Origin: Clostridia bacterium
GTDB lineage: Bacteria; Bacillota_A; Clostridia; Oscillospirales; Acutalibacteraceae
Length of the DNA stretch: 6,797 bases
Direction: 5' to 3'
Assembly: GCA_017529165.1 (NCBI GenBank)
Contig: JAFXNY010000178.1
Coordinates: 1-6,797 of the forward strand
The position numbers and the translations under genes were made by a program. Numbering within the stretch: the first letter of the stretch is position 1; every line of letters begins with the position of its first letter. Under the pieces are notes generated by a model that saw nothing but the letters and a program-made list of their open reading frames with translations, was not told the DNA's origin and searched no databases. Positions 6,412 through 6,797 of the stretch are shown here, in pieces.

Positions 6412-6797
6412 TTTTTCTTTTCTCCTTCAAGTGCCTTTATGCGTTTTTCGAGTCGCTTTATTTCCTGTGCAATGGGGTCCGGTATGTGTATCTGGTCAAG
6501 AAGATTGCAGTACACTTTTTTACCGTCCTGCTTTACAACTCTTGCCGGCACGCCCACAACCGTGCTGTTTGCCGGAACATTATCGAGTACCACGGCGCCT
6601 GCCGCAATGCGTGAATTGTCACCCACAGTAAGAGGTCCTAAAACCTTTGAGCCTGCACTAATCATAACATTGTTGCCAATTGTCGGGTGGCGTTTGCCTG
6701 TATCCTTACCTGTACCGCCTAATGTAACGCCCTGATAAATAAGGACATCGTCTCCTATTTCGGCGGTCTCGCCAATTACCACGCCGTGCCCGTGGTC
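6408..6797 (-). CDS. cysE: Serine O-acetyltransferase, C-terminal part (5' end beyond the window)
   Basis: Makes O-acetylserine from serine and acetyl-CoA in the cytoplasm, the committed step of cysteine synthesis. Only the last 129 codons are visible. The reading frame is open to the right edge, so the gene starts outside the window; an in-frame GTG near 6782 is an internal valine codon. The visible part shows the left-handed beta-helix hexapeptide repeats of the family. It opens with [15 protein letters not shown], which carries the conserved Asp-His pair, then GVTLGGTGK and the RHPTIG motif with the second active-site histidine. The C-terminus ([20 protein letters not shown], then lysine-rich) resembles the short Firmicutes CysE tail with a terminal helix and differs from the longer enterobacterial tail. 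Its stop overlaps the cysS start as ATGA, indicating translational coupling. In Bacillus this pair is controlled by an upstream T-box; that region is not visible here. Confidence 0.95.
   Translation of the reverse strand, partial: DHGHGVVIGETAEIGDDVLIYQGVTLGGTGKDTGKRHPTIGNNVMISAGSKVLGPLTVGDNSRIAAGAVVLDNVPANSTVVGVPARVVKQDGKKVYCNLLDQIHIPDPIAQEIKRLEKRIKALEGEKKK

Overview
The window looks like chromosomal DNA from a low-to-moderate-GC anaerobic Firmicute, most likely class Clostridia (Oscillospiraceae/Ruminococcaceae-like). The grounds are a short Firmicutes-type serine acetyltransferase directly followed by cysteinyl-tRNA synthetase, strong AAGGAGG- and AGGTGA-type ribosome binding sites, a small four-cysteine protein of a kind found in Clostridia, and a LytR-CpsA-Psr wall protein. 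This placement is inference from protein character and gene order; no 16S rRNA gene is present.

Every gene lies on the minus strand, so transcription reads from the right edge to the left. In that order the genes are: cysE (3' part only), cysS, a TrmN6/YabB-type tRNA methyltransferase, rsmI, an LCP-family glycopolymer transferase, a 62-residue four-cysteine protein, a PlsC-type acyltransferase and an MscS-type channel. They are very tightly packed: overlaps of 4, 1 and 8 nt, a zero-gap junction (TAA followed directly by ATG), and gaps of 8, 24 and at most 37 nt. I see no convincing internal promoter or terminator, so this is probably one long operon or the tail of one, with its main promoter beyond the right edge.

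The genes fall into two blocks. The first (6797 to 3491) serves cysteine supply and the translation machinery: O-acetylserine synthesis, charging of tRNA-Cys, and modification of tRNA and 16S rRNA. The second (3453 to 181) serves the cell envelope: attachment of wall polymers, phosphatidic acid synthesis and osmotic safety valve, with the small cysteine protein between the wall gene and the lipid gene. The 37-nt gap at 3454-3490 is the only place where the two blocks are not physically fused.

The left end (1-180) has no recognisable gene. It contains an 11-bp perfect hairpin terminator just past the mscS stop. The preceding 137 bases can fold into a branched structure whose G-U pairs favour a plus-strand transcript, so an unidentified small RNA or the 3' untranslated end of a plus-strand gene may converge on the operon here.

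Overall this is an ordinary housekeeping region. The points most worth a second look are the possible structured RNA at the left end, the small cysteine protein, and the unusual block III motif of the acyltransferase. I found no CRISPR array, mobile element, tRNA or rRNA gene.
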